Of a DNA stretch of 64,000 nucleotides, positions 1 to 10,146 are shown piece by piece. The stretch's first letter is position 1, and each line of letters begins with the position of its first letter. Below the pieces are notes generated by a model. It searched no databases, was not told where the DNA came from, and worked only from the letters and a program-made list of their open reading frames with translations. Origin of the DNA: Planctomycetota bacterium (GTDB lineage Bacteria > Planctomycetota > UBA1135 > UBA2386); NCBI GenBank assembly GCA_025459175.1, contig JALORC010000010.1, positions 25,415 to 89,414 of the forward strand, written 5' to 3'. The position numbers and the translations under genes are program-made.

Positions 1-1287
1 AGCTCGTGGTCACCGCTCGGCAGCGGACTCGCGAACGGCTGGTTCTCCACCGGCGCCTACGGGCTGCTGCGGCTGGCCAACGGCGACCTCCTCGCGACCG
101 GGGTCTTCGCGGTCGCCGGCGGGGTCAATGCGAACGCGGTGGCGCGCTGGAACGGCACTTCGTGGTCCGCATTCGGCAGTCCGCTCGGGCTCGGCAACAA
201 CGTGATCGTCACCGATGCCGTCGAACTGCCGAACGGCGACGTGGTGGTCTCGCTGTGGCGACTCACGCCGGCACCGACGTCCCTCGAAGGACGCGTGATG
301 CGCTGGAACGGCGTCACCTGGTCGACGCTCGGCATCGGCGGCAGCTACTGCGGCCAGCTGCTGGTGCTGCCGAACGGCAATCTCGTCGTGGGCGGCCAGT
401 TCGCCAGCATGGACGGCGTCGCGGCGAACAACATCGCACGCTGGGACGGTTCCGCCTGGTCGCCACTCGGGGCCGGCACCGACGCCGGGGTCCAGGCGCT
501 GGCCCTGCTCGCGAACGGCGACCTGGTGGCCGGTGGCACCTTCCAGACGGCGGGTGGCGTTCCCGCTCTGCGCATAGCCCGCTGGGACGGCACCGGCTGG
601 AACGCGATGGGAGGCGGTTTGCAGGGGAACGTCACCGGTCTGTTGCCGACCGCGACCGGCACGCTGCTCGCCTGCGGGAATGCCGCCGATGGCTTCCTGT
701 CGCGCTGGGACGGCACCGGCTGGACCTCCCTCGAGTCGGGACTGGCGCTCGCCGGCCCGACCCCGACCACGCTGCAGATGCTGTTCGAGCTGAGCAACGG
801 CGACTACATGGTCGGCGGCAGTTTCCCGATCGCGGGCGGCGGCAGCAACCTCGGCCGCCGCAGCCCGTGCGCGTCCACCGTGGTGTCCTTCGCCACCGGC
901 TGCCCGAGCTCGGGTGGAGCCAACACGCTCACGGTGCTGGCACCGCCGCTGCTCGAGGCGACGGCGCGGACGCGAGGTCAGGGCCTGCCGGCAACCGCGC
1001 TCGTCGCCGCGGTATGGGGATGGACGCCGATCGTGCCGGCATTGCCGCTCGCCTCGCTGTTCCCGTCCGCGCCCGCCGGCTGCTCGCTGCACGTGACCCC
1101 GGATCGCATCGATCTGTCGCTGGCCAGCAGCGGCACGTCGGAGTCGTCGCTCACGGTGCCAGCCACCGCGGCCCTGCTCGGCGCGGTCCTGTTCCACCAG
1201 ATGATCCCGTTCGAACTGGGTGCCGGCGGCGCCCTTTCGGCGGTCACGGCTACGGATGCGCTGCGACTGACGATCGGAGCCGACTGA
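1..1287 (+). CDS. Secreted beta-propeller repeat protein, 5'-truncated by window edge
   Basis: The frame is open from base 1 to a TGA at 1285-1287, so the true start and signal peptide lie outside the window. The visible part holds about seven imperfect repeats of about 45-50 residues with the pattern '[12 protein letters not shown]...AGGV..N.IARWNG..WS.LG', which resemble delta-60/DUF5122-type propeller blades. The last ~130 residues form the Cys-containing C-terminal domain (CP.SSGGANTL ... GCSLHVTPD ... TIGAD) that recurs in the other propeller genes here. It probably acts outside the cytoplasm as a surface or adhesion protein; that role is inferred. The track ORF beginning at 139 is an internal start in this frame. 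The overlapping 662-aa ORF at 6-1994 is an antisense-like shadow rich in Arg. Confidence 0.85.
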   Translation, partial: SSWSPLGSGLANGWFSTGAYGLLRLANGDLLATGVFAVAGGVNANAVARWNGTSWSAFGSPLGLGNNVIVTDAVELPNGDVVVSLWRLTPAPTSLEGRVMRWNGVTWSTLGIGGSYCGQLLVLPNGNLVVGGQFASMDGVAANNIARWDGSAWSPLGAGTDAGVQALALLANGDLVAGGTFQTAGGVPALRIARWDGTGWNAMGGGLQGNVTGLLPTATGTLLACGNAADGFLSRWDGTGWTSLESGLALAGPTPTTLQMLFELSNGDYMVGGSFPIAGGGSNLGRRSPCASTVVSFATGCPSSGGANTLTVLAPPLLEATARTRGQGLPATALVAAVWGWTPIVPALPLASLFPSAPAGCSLHVTPDRIDLSLASSGTSESSLTVPATAALLGAVLFHQMIPFELGAGGALSAVTATDALRLTIGAD

Positions 1288-1335
1288 ACCAGGCCCAACG
1301 CCTCGACGGGACGCGCCGGCGGCCACCAGGATCAT

Positions 1336-1371
1336 CCGAGAGGCTTTATCCCGATTATCTCTCGGCCTCTC
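1336..1371. terminator. Possible bidirectional terminator between convergent genes
   Basis: The 82-base gap between two convergent genes contains overlapping inverted repeats: CCGAGAG pairs with CTCTCGG, and GAGAGGC pairs with GCCTCTC, giving a loop of roughly 16-20 bases. There is no clear T-tract. The position, rather than the strength of the stem, is the main argument. Confidence 0.3.
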
Positions 1372-2719
1372 AGGCGATCGAACCCTCGCGGGCAGTCAGC
1401 AGGATCTTCGCGTTGTCGCGCAGCCCCGCCAGGATCGTCGTCTGCTGGCCGACCGCGGCGGCGACGCTGGTGCTGTTCTCGCCGACCTGGGTCGAGTTCA
1501 GAGCGATACCGTCGATCGAGCCGGCGACGGTGCTGATGCGCCCCTGGATGCCCTCGATCTGCTTGCGGATCTTGCGCAGCGCCTCGTTGGTCGCCGTCGC
1601 CAGCTGCTTGACCTCGGTCGCGACGACGTGGAAGCCACGGCCCGCGTCACCGGCGCGCGCCGCTTCGATCGTCGCGTTCAGCGCGAGCAGTGTGGTCTGG
1701 TCGGCGAGATCGCGGATGAAGTCGATGATGTGGTTGATCTCGTCGCTGGACGTGTCGAGGTCGGCGACGAGCTGCTTGGCCTCGCCGGAACGCTGGGCCA
1801 GGCTGGTGCTGCGCGACGCGGTGTCGGCCACGCGCTGGTTGATCTCGGCCGAGGCCTGGGCGAGCTCGGTGATCGAACGCGCGATCGACTGCGCGACCTC
1901 CGTCGAGCGCCGCGCGAGCACGTCGTCGGTGATGTCGGTGGCGAACTTGACGACCCGCACGATGCGACCGCGCTGGTCGGGGATCGGCGTGTAGGTGGCG
2001 TGGATGAACAGCGGCGACCCGTCCTTGCGCCGTCGCTCGAAATCACCCTGCCGTGGCTGCCCGGCGGCCAGGTCCCGCCAGAGCTGCTGGTACTCCGGCA
2101 ACGCGGCCTTGCCCTCCGGCATGAAGATCCGGTGGTGCCGACCGACGATCTCGCCGAGCGCGAAGCCAGTCACCTGCAGGAACGCCGCATTCGCGGTCAG
2201 GATCTTGCCGTCCGGCTCGAACTCGATCATCGCGTGCGTGCGATCGACCGCCTGCAGGATCGCGTCGTTGTAGAGGCCGCGCTGCTTCTGGCTGGTGATG
2301 TCGGTCGCGACCTTGACGACGCCGGTCACCGATCCGTCCTTGGCCCGGATCGGCGCGTAGCTCGCCTGGATCCACACCTGCTTGCCGCCCTTGCCGAGAC
2401 GTTGGAACTCGGCGGTCTGCGCTTCGCCGTCGGCCAGACGCTTCCAGAACAGCCGGTACTCGGCGCTCGCCGCATGGGCGGGATCGACGAACATGCGGTG
2501 ATGCCGGCCGACCACCTCGTCGCGTCGATAGCCCGTCACGGCCAGGAACGCGTCGTTGGCGGCACGGATCGTCCCGTCGACGCCGAACTGGATCACGGCC
2601 ATGCTCGCGTCGACGGCTCTGGCGATGGCGACTGCCCACGAATCGTCACTCGACTCGGTTCGGGTCGCGATCGGCTCGACCGCCTGAGCCGGTACGGATG
2701 CGTGCTTTCTCCACCACAT
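1370..2719 (-). CDS. Soluble PAS-PAS methyl-accepting chemotaxis protein
   Basis: A 449-residue chemoreceptor. Two tandem PAS domains (about residues 35-145 and 155-270; both contain '[15 protein letters not shown]' style cores and end in 'VVKxATDIT') are followed by an MCP signalling domain (about 290-449) with the hallmark '[20 protein letters not shown]'. No transmembrane helix, HAMP domain or signal peptide is visible, so it is probably a cytoplasmic sensor resembling BdlA/Aer-type PAS receptors, perhaps binding haem or flavin (inference). The start chosen is the ATG giving MWWRKHA; the longer track ORF runs into the antisense of the neighbour. No che genes lie nearby, so partners must be elsewhere. 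Confidence 0.9.
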   Translation of the reverse strand: MWWRKHASVPAQAVEPIATRTESSDDSWAVAIARAVDASMAVIQFGVDGTIRAANDAFLAVTGYRRDEVVGRHHRMFVDPAHAASAEYRLFWKRLADGEAQTAEFQRLGKGGKQVWIQASYAPIRAKDGSVTGVVKVATDITSQKQRGLYNDAILQAVDRTHAMIEFEPDGKILTANAAFLQVTGFALGEIVGRHHRIFMPEGKAALPEYQQLWRDLAAGQPRQGDFERRRKDGSPLFIHATYTPIPDQRGRIVRVVKFATDITDDVLARRSTEVAQSIARSITELAQASAEINQRVADTASRSTSLAQRSGEAKQLVADLDTSSDEINHIIDFIRDLADQTTLLALNATIEAARAGDAGRGFHVVATEVKQLATATNEALRKIRKQIEGIQGRISTVAGSIDGIALNSTQVGENSTSVAAAVGQQTTILAGLRDNAKILLTAREGSIA

Positions 2720-2790
2720 GGATCGATCCTTTGCACCGATGTGCCTGGGTCCGGATCGCCTATCGGCAGCGCCGCGAGATCGGCTTTTGC

Positions 2791-5292
2791 CTAATAGGCG
2801 CCGATCGTCGCCCGCAGCGTGTCCGTCGCGGTCACGGCCACGATGCTCATCGCGGCATCGACTTCGAACGGCACGCCCTGATGGAAGAAGCTGGCGCCGA
2901 CCAGCGCGGAAGTGTTGGGGATCATCGTGCGCGCACGCGCCGCTCCGGTCACGACCGGCAACAGCTGCAACACGTCCGGGGTCGGCACCAGCAGGCACCC
3001 CGCCTGGCCTTGCGGCAGCACTGCGACGAGCGGCTGCGGGTTGCTCGCGAAGCCGAGCACGTCGAGCAGCAGGGAGCTGGCGGGCAAGTTCGACCAGTCG
3101 ACGATGTAGTTGCTGCCGAGCCACGCATGCATGCCGACCGACCACAGGCCAGGTCCAGCCGAGCTCGCGCAGCCCCCTGCATGCAGCGAGGTCATGGCCG
3201 GGCAGTTGGTGAGGAAGCGAGCGACGTTGACCGATGGCACCGAGCCTGCGCTCCGGAAGGCGCCCCCGGCGATGACGCCGCCCTCCGGATCGAAGCCCAG
3301 CGCGAACACGGTGTCGTCGACGCCCGCTCCGAGTGATCCCCAGCTGGTTCCGTTCCAGCGCGCGATGTTGCGGCCGGGCGCGGTGAAGCGACCGCCGGCC
3401 ACGACACTGCCATCGGACAGGGTCGCGACCGCATCGACCGGGCCATTGGGGCTGTTGCCCATCGGGTTCCAGGTCGCGCCGTTCCAGATCGCCAGGCGCA
3501 GCAGTGGGGTGATGCTGAAACTGCCGCCGGCGACCAGCCTGCCATCAGGCAGCGCGGCGAGCCCGTAGACGTTGCCTGGCAGGCCGGAGCCGACCGGGCT
3601 CCACACGCCGTTGCTCAGGCGGGCCACTCCGGGCGGGGAGGAGAAACTGCCACCGAGGAAGACCTCGCCGTTCGTGGTCACGGCGATCGTGTGCACCCAG
3701 CTGTTCAGCGATTGCCCCACTTGCACCCAGCTGCTGCCCGTCCATCGTCGGACCTGAAACGGGCCGAAGCTGGGGAACCAACACGATGCGAGCAGTTCCC
3801 CGCTGGGCCGCACGGCCAGGGCACTGACTCCGCCGGGCAAGCCGAGGTGCATGGCGTGCCAGGCGACGCCGTCCCAGCGCGCGACGTTCTGGACCGCTGT
3901 GCCACCCGCCTGGGTGAAGGTACCGCCGGCGACGAGGTCCCCGTTGGGCAACACGGCGAGCGAACGGACGGGGCCGTTCATCCCGGAGCCCAGAGGGGTC
4001 CAGGTCGAGCCCGTACGTCGGGCGATGCGGCGGCATGGCGAACCGGCGGCGAAAGTGAAGTCGCCGCCGGCAACCAGGTCGCCGTTGGGCAGCTGCGCAA
4101 AGGCCAGGGCAGGGCTGTCCCAGTTCGCGTGGGGAGCACCGAGCGGCACCCACTGGCTGCCGTTCCATCTCGCCATGCCGCCGGCCTGCTGCCCGGCGAT
4201 CTGCGGAAAGCGACCTGCGACGACCAAGCCGACTCCGGCCAGCTCGCGACAGGCGACGCCGGCCGCCGTCAAGCCACCGCCGAGGGAGCTCCAGTTGGTG
4301 CCATCGAAGGTCGCGAAGCCGGTGGCCGCGGGCGTGCCGGTCAGCGTGAAGTCCCCGCACACGGCGAGCTGACCGTTGGCCGTGACGGTGAGTCCGAACA
4401 CACTCCACCCGGTCAGTGGTGCGCCGAGCGAGGTCCAGGCCGTGCCGTCCCAGCGCCGCAGCACCGGCGCGCTCGTCGTGGCGGTGAGGGAATTCCCGCC
4501 GATCACGATCTCGCCGTTCCACTCCACGATCGCATAGGCAACGTCCCAGCTGATGGGGAACGAGCTGAGGCCGGCACCGAGCGGCGACCACGACGTACCA
4601 TTCCAGCTGGCGATGCCGCTGGCCGCGATCGAGCCGGCCACCGTGAAGCCCCCGGTCACGATCAGATCGCCATTCTGGCGCGTCAGGCACGCATACGCTC
4701 CTCCTCCTCCACTCAGGCCGCCGCCGACCGGGCTCCACGCCGTGCCGGTCCAGGCCGCGATGTGGCTGCAGGCAACGCCGCCTGCATGCGAGAAGTCGCC
4801 GACGGCCACCAGCGTCCCGTCGGCCAGCACGGTGAGGCCGTTGACGGTGCCGTCCATGCCGCCGGCCAGCGAGGACCAGCTCACTCCGTTCCAGCGCGCG
4901 ATGTTGCCGACGGAGCCGAGCCTGCCGGCCGCGATGAGCTCACCATTCGGCAGCACCGCCAGTGCGAGCACGGTGGAGGCCGGCGGGTTGCCGCCGAGGC
5001 CCAGGCTCGGCAACCCACCGCCGATCGCGTGCCATGACGCTGTCTGCGGATGCCACAAGGCGATGTTGTCGACGATCTGATTGCCCGCCACCCGGAACCC
5101 CCCGCCGACGACGATGCACTCCAGCTGCGGGCCACCGCCATCCGGATCCCAGGTGGTCATCGCCATCGCGCCGGTGAGCACACCCGCATCACCGCCCGTG
5201 GGCTGCCACGTGTTCGCGCACTGGGCCATCAGTGGCGGGCCGACCAGCAGAACGAGGGCTGTAACCAGGCGGGAGAGGCGGGGCTGTTCCAT
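2791..5292 (-). CDS. Secreted beta-propeller repeat protein
   Basis: An 833-residue exported protein. The ATG at 5292 gives a signal peptide ([21 protein letters not shown], cleavage near MAQC); the longer track ORF has a non-native N-terminus. About fourteen repeats of the '[10 protein letters not shown] ... IARWNG.. W.. LGSGM' type follow, more diverged from one another than those of the 16-18.7 kb paralogue. The last ~130 residues form the family's C-terminal domain, starting at the Cys after 'RFLTN' and ending 'TLRATIGAY'. It likely folds as one or two propellers and is displayed outside the cell; ligand unknown. It is transcribed toward the chemoreceptor but separated from it by about 70 bases. 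Confidence 0.88.
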   Translation of the reverse strand: MEQPRLSRLVTALVLLVGPPLMAQCANTWQPTGGDAGVLTGAMAMTTWDPDGGGPQLECIVVGGGFRVAGNQIVDNIALWHPQTASWHAIGGGLPSLGLGGNPPASTVLALAVLPNGELIAAGRLGSVGNIARWNGVSWSSLAGGMDGTVNGLTVLADGTLVAVGDFSHAGGVACSHIAAWTGTAWSPVGGGLSGGGGAYACLTRQNGDLIVTGGFTVAGSIAASGIASWNGTSWSPLGAGLSSFPISWDVAYAIVEWNGEIVIGGNSLTATTSAPVLRRWDGTAWTSLGAPLTGWSVFGLTVTANGQLAVCGDFTLTGTPAATGFATFDGTNWSSLGGGLTAAGVACRELAGVGLVVAGRFPQIAGQQAGGMARWNGSQWVPLGAPHANWDSPALAFAQLPNGDLVAGGDFTFAAGSPCRRIARRTGSTWTPLGSGMNGPVRSLAVLPNGDLVAGGTFTQAGGTAVQNVARWDGVAWHAMHLGLPGGVSALAVRPSGELLASCWFPSFGPFQVRRWTGSSWVQVGQSLNSWVHTIAVTTNGEVFLGGSFSSPPGVARLSNGVWSPVGSGLPGNVYGLAALPDGRLVAGGSFSITPLLRLAIWNGATWNPMGNSPNGPVDAVATLSDGSVVAGGRFTAPGRNIARWNGTSWGSLGAGVDDTVFALGFDPEGGVIAGGAFRSAGSVPSVNVARFLTNCPAMTSLHAGGCASSAGPGLWSVGMHAWLGSNYIVDWSNLPASSLLLDVLGFASNPQPLVAVLPQGQAGCLLVPTPDVLQLLPVVTGAARARTMIPNTSALVGASFFHQGVPFEVDAAMSIVAVTATDTLRATIGAY

Positions 5293-5460
5293 GGGGTGTT
5301 CTCGTGCTGGCGCATGCCGCCGTCGCCGCCCCGATCGTTCGCGCTGGCGCGAACGGCGACGAGATGGCCGGCGGCGGCAATGCAGCGGATAGGTGATGCG
5401 TGACAAACCGCTGTGTGCAGCGTCAGTTGGCGGCGGCACAGGCTCTCGGCAATCCCAGTC

Positions 5461-5490
5461 CGGTCCCGGACCACCCAGGACTCGCCTGCC
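5461..5490 (-). repeat. Dispersed IS91-type end repeat, short degenerate copy
   Basis: GGTCCCGGACCACCC followed by a GGACTCGCCTGCCA-like tail matches the terminal part of the dispersed repeat that ends the IS91-like remnants at 36.4 kb and 39.8 kb. Only about 30 bases match, so this copy could be fortuitous. Confidence 0.35.
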
Positions 5491-5597
5491 ATGGTGCGCC
5501 ATCCGTGCGCCATCGTCGAGCCCGTGCGTAACGGCCCCATCGCCGCCAGATCCGCGCGCGACCCGAGAACCGCTGGCAACCGGTGTAGCATGCGGCG

Positions 5598-7931
5598 GTG
5601 AAGGCCTTCCGCGCTGGCGTCGCGTTCCTGTTACTGCCGTGGTTGTCGGCGCAGCAAGCGCCCGATCCGGCGCGGCTCGACGCCGACCGCATCACCTCCG
5701 CCGAGTTCGTGCCGCAGCGCTTCGGCCCGGCGCGCTGGCTGGACGGCGCCCACTACGCGACGCTCGAGCCGAAGCCGGGCAGCGAAGTGTTCGAACTGGT
5801 CCGCTACCAGGCGGCGTCGGGCAACCGTTCGGTGCTGGTCTCGGCCGCGATGCTGTGGGTCGCCGCGGCCGGCAAAGCGCTGACGATCGAGGACTACGAC
5901 TTCGCTCCGGACGGCACGCGGCTGCTGGTGTTCACGCAGAGCGAGCGCGTCTGGCGGGAGAACACGCGCGGCGAGTACCACGTCGTCGCCAGGGACGGCA
6001 ACAGCGAGCCGCGGCGCCTGGGCGGCAAGCTGCCGGTGTCGACGTTGATGTTCGCCAAGTGGTCGCCGGACGGCACGCGCGTCGCCTACGTCGCGCAGAA
6101 CGATCTCTACGTCGAGGACGTCGGCACGGGTGCGGTGACGCGCCTCACCCAGGACGGCTCGCGCACGACGATCAACGGTACCTTCGACTGGGTCTACGAG
6201 GAGGAGTTCGACTGCCGCGACGGCTTCCGGTGGAGCCCCGACGGCAAGGCGATCGCGTTCTGGCAGCTCGACTGCAGCGGCGTCGGCGAGTTCGCGATGA
6301 TCGACAACCTGAGCGACCGCTATGCGCAGGTGGTGCCGGTGCAGTACCCGAAGGCGGGCACCACCAACTCGTCGTGCAAGGTCGGGGTGATCGCCGCCGA
6401 CGGCAAGGGCAAGCCGGTCTGGATGCAGACGCCGGGTGATCCGCGCGAGACCTACATCCCGCGCATGGCATGGCACCCGAAGGGCGAGGAACTGATGCTG
6501 CAGTGGCTGCCGCGCGAGCAGAACCGCCTGGTCGTCTACGGCGCCGAGGTCAGGACCGGGGCCGTGCGCATCGTGCACGAGGAGCAGGACGAGGCGTACG
6601 TCGACGTGCGCAACGACTTCGCGTGGTTGTACGGCGGCGAGAAGTTCTTCTGGACCAGCGACACCGCATTCCATCAAGGCGACGGCAAGCGCTTCCGGCA
6701 GTGCGGCACGATCGAGTGGGACACGCGCGGCAAGCAGGTGTTGCTGACCAGCATGGCGCTGAGCAGGGGCTTCGACGTGATCGCCGTCGAGCACGTCGAT
6801 CTGGCCAAGGAACTGCTGTACGTCAGTGCGGCACCGAGTGCCGCGACGCAGCGCGCGCTGTTCGCGGTGAACCTCGGCAGCGGTACTGCGAAGGCGCTGC
6901 TGCCCGCAGGCATGCCGAAGCGCTACGCCGCGTATTCCGCGACCGGGGCAACGGCCGGCTGGCACGAGTACCAGCTGTCCCCGGACGGCGCGTTGGCGAT
7001 CCACACCTGGTCGGCGTTCGACCACGCGCCGATCGTCGACCTGGTCCGGCTGCCGTCCCACGAACGCGTGCGCGTTCTGGTCGACAACGAGCCCTTGCGC
7101 ACCGCGGTCGGCCGGTTGGCCACGGGCATCAACGAGTTCTTCCAGGTCGATCTCGGCGGCGGGGTCACGCTCGACGGCTGGGCGATGTACCCGGCCGACT
7201 TCGATGCGGCGAAGTCGTGGCCGGTGGTGTTCCACGTCTACGGCGAGCCATGGTCGCAGACGGTCAAGGACACCTGGTTCCTGTCGCACCATCTGTTCCA
7301 CCGCTGGCTGACGCAGCTCGGCTACGTCGTGATGTCGGTCGACGCGCGCGGCACGCCGGCGCCCAAGGGCCGCGACTGGCGCAAGGCGCTCTACCAGAAG
7401 ATCGGGGTCACCAGCTCCGCCGACTGGAACGCCGCGGTCACCGCACTCCGCCGGCAGCACGCGTGGATGGACCCCGCGCGGCAGGCGATCTGGGGCTGGT
7501 CGGGCGGCGGCGCGATGACGCTGAACATGTTGTTCCGCTACCCGGACCTGTTCGCCGCCGGCATGTCGGTGGCGCCGGTCACCGACATCACGCTCTACGA
7601 CACGATCTATCAGGAACGCTACTGCGGCGATCCGCGCCAGGTGCCCGAGGTCTACCGGCAGTGCTCGCCGATCACGTTCGCCAAGAACTTGAAGGGCCAG
7701 CTGCTGCTGGTGCACGGCACCGGCGACGACAACGTGCACTTCCAGAACAGCGAGCGGCTGTTCGACGAGCTGGTCGCACACGGCAAGCTGTTCGAGTACC
7801 TGGCCTACCCGAATCGCACGCACGCGATCCGCGAACGCGCGGGCACGCGCGCGCACCTCTACCGCTCGCTGGCCGACTTCCTGCAGCGCCGGGTGCCGGC
7901 CGGGGCGCGGGTGGCGGACGGCGGTCGCTAG
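5598..7931 (+). CDS. Dipeptidyl-peptidase IV-like S9 serine peptidase
   Basis: A 777-residue exported prolyl oligopeptidase-family (S9B, DPP4-type) enzyme that would remove N-terminal dipeptides from peptides in the periplasm. A GTG start gives a short signal peptide ending ...LSAQQ. The N-terminal two-thirds is the DPP4 beta-propeller region, including the 'DWVYEEEF' motif that in DPP4 enzymes carries the Glu residues holding the substrate amino terminus. The C-terminal alpha/beta-hydrolase domain has the nucleophile in GWSGGG (Ser about 635), the acid in GTGDDNVH (Asp about 710) and the His in NRTHAI (about 742). All key residues are present and length is normal for the family. No clear Shine-Dalgarno sequence is visible ahead of the GTG. 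Confidence 0.93.
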   Translation: MKAFRAGVAFLLLPWLSAQQAPDPARLDADRITSAEFVPQRFGPARWLDGAHYATLEPKPGSEVFELVRYQAASGNRSVLVSAAMLWVAAAGKALTIEDYDFAPDGTRLLVFTQSERVWRENTRGEYHVVARDGNSEPRRLGGKLPVSTLMFAKWSPDGTRVAYVAQNDLYVEDVGTGAVTRLTQDGSRTTINGTFDWVYEEEFDCRDGFRWSPDGKAIAFWQLDCSGVGEFAMIDNLSDRYAQVVPVQYPKAGTTNSSCKVGVIAADGKGKPVWMQTPGDPRETYIPRMAWHPKGEELMLQWLPREQNRLVVYGAEVRTGAVRIVHEEQDEAYVDVRNDFAWLYGGEKFFWTSDTAFHQGDGKRFRQCGTIEWDTRGKQVLLTSMALSRGFDVIAVEHVDLAKELLYVSAAPSAATQRALFAVNLGSGTAKALLPAGMPKRYAAYSATGATAGWHEYQLSPDGALAIHTWSAFDHAPIVDLVRLPSHERVRVLVDNEPLRTAVGRLATGINEFFQVDLGGGVTLDGWAMYPADFDAAKSWPVVFHVYGEPWSQTVKDTWFLSHHLFHRWLTQLGYVVMSVDARGTPAPKGRDWRKALYQKIGVTSSADWNAAVTALRRQHAWMDPARQAIWGWSGGGAMTLNMLFRYPDLFAAGMSVAPVTDITLYDTIYQERYCGDPRQVPEVYRQCSPITFAKNLKGQLLLVHGTGDDNVHFQNSERLFDELVAHGKLFEYLAYPNRTHAIRERAGTRAHLYRSLADFLQRRVPAGARVADGGR

Positions 7932-8229
7932 CGGCGCGCCGATACCCCCGTGCTGCGGGGCCTGCCGTTCGCACCGCTGAGCCTCAGCAACGGCGTCGAC
8001 CTCGTGATCTGCCCCTGAGCCAGGCCGGCCACCGAGGGCCGCTGGCGCACGACGCAAGGAGCGGTCCGGCGACGCGCGGGGCCGCGGGGCGAGGAGCCTG
8101 CCGGCCTCAGGCGATCGAACCACGCAGCGCCGCGGTGCAAACCTGCCACGATCCGTCAGCAGTCGACGTAACGCGTTCGCATCGCGACACGGATTCCGGC
8201 CTTTGCGCGGGTTGCCGTTGCACGAGGGG

Positions 8230-9210
8230 ATGCAACCGCACACGAACCCGCACGATCGTCTGTTCCACTTCACGTTCCAGCACCCACAGCATGCCGGACC
8301 GTGGCTCCGTTCGATCCTGCCGCCGGCCATCGCCGGCGCGATCGACTGGGGCACACTCTCACCGGCAAGCAACCGAACCACCGGCACCGGGCTGCGGGTG
8401 CACGTCCCTGATCTCGTGTTCGGCGTCGGGCTGCGGCCCGTCCCGCGGAGGCTCCTGCTGGTTGTCGAACAGAAGTCCTGGCCGGACACCTCGCTGCACG
8501 CGCAGGTGCTGCGCTACGTCGTACACCTGCGGCGCACTGCGGAACGGCGCGGCGAGCCGTTGCCGCTGGTGATCCCGGTCGTGCTGCAGCACGGCGGTGA
8601 GGTGCCTTCCCAGAATTCGATCGCAGAGGACCTTCCTGCCGACGTCCGCGGCGAACTGGCCCGGCTGCAACCGCAGCTCGAACTGCTCGTCGACAACCTG
8701 AACGGACGCAGCGAGCAAGCGCTGCGACAGACCGCGCTGACGCCGCTGGTCCAGCTGACCATGCTGCTGCTGACGCACATACCCGGACGACCACCGGCCG
8801 AGGTCCTGGCTGCCATCGAACGCTGGGGCGATCTGCTGCGGGCCATCGAGGCTTCGACCGACCCGCCGCTGGGCGACGACGCCGTCGACGCCGTCGGCTG
8901 GTATCTTCTGGACGCCACGGAAGTGACCCAAGAGGACCTGCAGATGGCATTCTCCGAACAACTCAACCGACCGAGCACGTCCATCATGAGCACCGGACAA
9001 CGCCTGCGACTCGAAGGTGAGGCAAGAGGCATCACCAAAGGCATCTCTCGCGGCCAGGCGCAGACCCTGCAGCGCCTGCTCGTCAAGCGCTTCGGACCAC
9101 TGACCGAGGAGATCCTGTCGAAGCTGCAGAACGCATCCACTGCCGACCTCGATCGCTGGACCGATCGCCTGCTCGACGCCACGAGCCTCGACGCGATGTT
9201 CGCGGACTGA
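8230..9210 (+). CDS. Rpn-family recombination-promoting nuclease/putative transposase
   Basis: A 326-residue protein of the Rpn (transposase_31/PD-(D/E)XK) family. The N-terminus 'NPHDRLFHFTFQHP...LRSILPP' is the family signature. A nuclease-like core follows with 'DLVF' and 'LLLVVEQKS', matching the D...ExK pattern. The C-terminal part (RGEARGITKGISRGQAQTLQRLL) is the coiled, rearrangement-prone tail found in these proteins. The ATG at 8230 is preferred over the upstream TTG in the track because it places HD near the start as in relatives. Rpn proteins cut DNA in vitro and behave as mobile or phage-defence-linked genes. It stands alone here, beside an IS91 scrap. Confidence 0.85.
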   Translation: MQPHTNPHDRLFHFTFQHPQHAGPWLRSILPPAIAGAIDWGTLSPASNRTTGTGLRVHVPDLVFGVGLRPVPRRLLLVVEQKSWPDTSLHAQVLRYVVHLRRTAERRGEPLPLVIPVVLQHGGEVPSQNSIAEDLPADVRGELARLQPQLELLVDNLNGRSEQALRQTALTPLVQLTMLLLTHIPGRPPAEVLAAIERWGDLLRAIEASTDPPLGDDAVDAVGWYLLDATEVTQEDLQMAFSEQLNRPSTSIMSTGQRLRLEGEARGITKGISRGQAQTLQRLLVKRFGPLTEEILSKLQNASTADLDRWTDRLLDATSLDAMFAD

Positions 9211-9216
9211 ACGGCG

Positions 9217-9312
9217 TCAGCCCCATCCCCCCAGCACCCGCGCAATCGATAGCGGATCGTGGGTCGCCGCCTGCACGCGACGGACTCCCGAGCACTTTGG
9301 GCAAACCGACAT
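9217..9312 (-). pseudogene. IS91-family transposase C-terminal scrap (copy A)
   Basis: On the minus strand the sequence reads 'MSVCPKCSGVRRVQAATHDPLSIARVLG', the C-terminal zinc-ribbon-like tail of IS91/IS801-type transposases, then stops. It matches the better-preserved copies at 26.3, 36.6 and 47.5 kb. Only about 30 codons survive. Confidence 0.65.
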
Positions 9313-9361
9313 CTCGGACCACGGCGTTGCAAAGCCCGGCCAGCACCGCTGGCATGCATCG

Positions 9362-9880
9362 ATGCCACAGAAGCCGAAGCCGCCTGGCAACGATTTGTTC
9401 GCTCTCGTGATGACAGGCAACTGGGCTGCCATCCGGGCCGCGATCCTGGCCGGCACTCCAGTCGATGCGCGGCTGCCACAGGATCGAACGGTGCTGCACG
9501 AGGCCGCCGAGCGCGGCGCTCTCGCGGTAGTCGACTGGCTGCTGCAGCACGGCGCGGATGTCAGCGCCCGGGACTACCGGCAGACGACCCCGCTGCAGTT
9601 GGCGGCCGGCGCCGAACTGAACGCCACGGACAGCACGGGCCGCACGCCGTTGTGGTATGCGGCCGCGGCGGGGACCCGCGAGACCGCGACCGCACGGGCG
9701 ACCATCAGACTCCCCATGTTGCAGCTCTTGATCGAGCTCGGCGCCGATCCGCGAATCCGTGCGGCAGGGACACAAGGTAGCGCGATCGACGCGGCGAGCG
9801 CCAAAGGCAGAGGAGGCAGCGCCAGCGAGTGGCCTGAAGGTCTCGCCGTGCTGGCACTTGGCCCGAACTCCGGTCGCTGA
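9362..9880 (+). CDS. Small ankyrin-repeat protein
   Basis: A 172-residue protein with about three ankyrin repeats: 'TVLHEAAERGALAVVDWLLQHGADV', 'TPLQLAAGAEL', 'TPLWYAAAAG...LLIELGADP'. No signal peptide, so probably cytoplasmic; it would bind a protein partner that cannot be named from sequence. The ATG at 9362 is the first sensible start. It abuts the IS91 scrap, and its first bases overlap the antisense of that remnant's upstream flank, so it may be a passenger of the same rearrangement. Confidence 0.75.
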   Translation: MPQKPKPPGNDLFALVMTGNWAAIRAAILAGTPVDARLPQDRTVLHEAAERGALAVVDWLLQHGADVSARDYRQTTPLQLAAGAELNATDSTGRTPLWYAAAAGTRETATARATIRLPMLQLLIELGADPRIRAAGTQGSAIDAASAKGRGGSASEWPEGLAVLALGPNSGR

Positions 9881-10146
9881 TCCCGTCTGCTTCCCACCGT
9901 GCATGCGTTCGGGATCGTGCAACAGCCGTGCGTTGCGTTGCGGTTCCCTTACGTGCGATCGGCGCTGCCCCGCGACGCACCATGGCGAGCCCTCGCAATC
10001 GACGGCGCCTCCTGCTGCATGCCGGCAACCTCCGACTTCGCCCGCGTCCTTTGCCCGCCCCGTGTCGGACGAAGGCCCCGTTCCAGACGCACCGGGAATC
10101 GGCTATTGCAACGACTGCGCCGACTCGACGGCGCCTGGAGATGACG

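Noticed and set aside
6-1994. 662-aa plus-strand ORF overlapping the first two genes
   Set aside because: Arg-rich, low-complexity translation of a GC-rich frame; the propeller frame (+1) and the chemoreceptor on the minus strand explain the DNA.
8105-8121. CTCAGGCGATCGAACC shared with the end of the chemoreceptor gene at 1370
   Set aside because: Only about 15 bases match, with no extension into flanking codons; chance or a tiny relic cannot be told apart.
5631-8489. 952-aa minus-strand ORF opposite the DPP4-like gene
   Set aside because: Antisense shadow: no motif, His/Arg/Gln-rich composition, and the plus strand holds a full peptidase with its catalytic triad.
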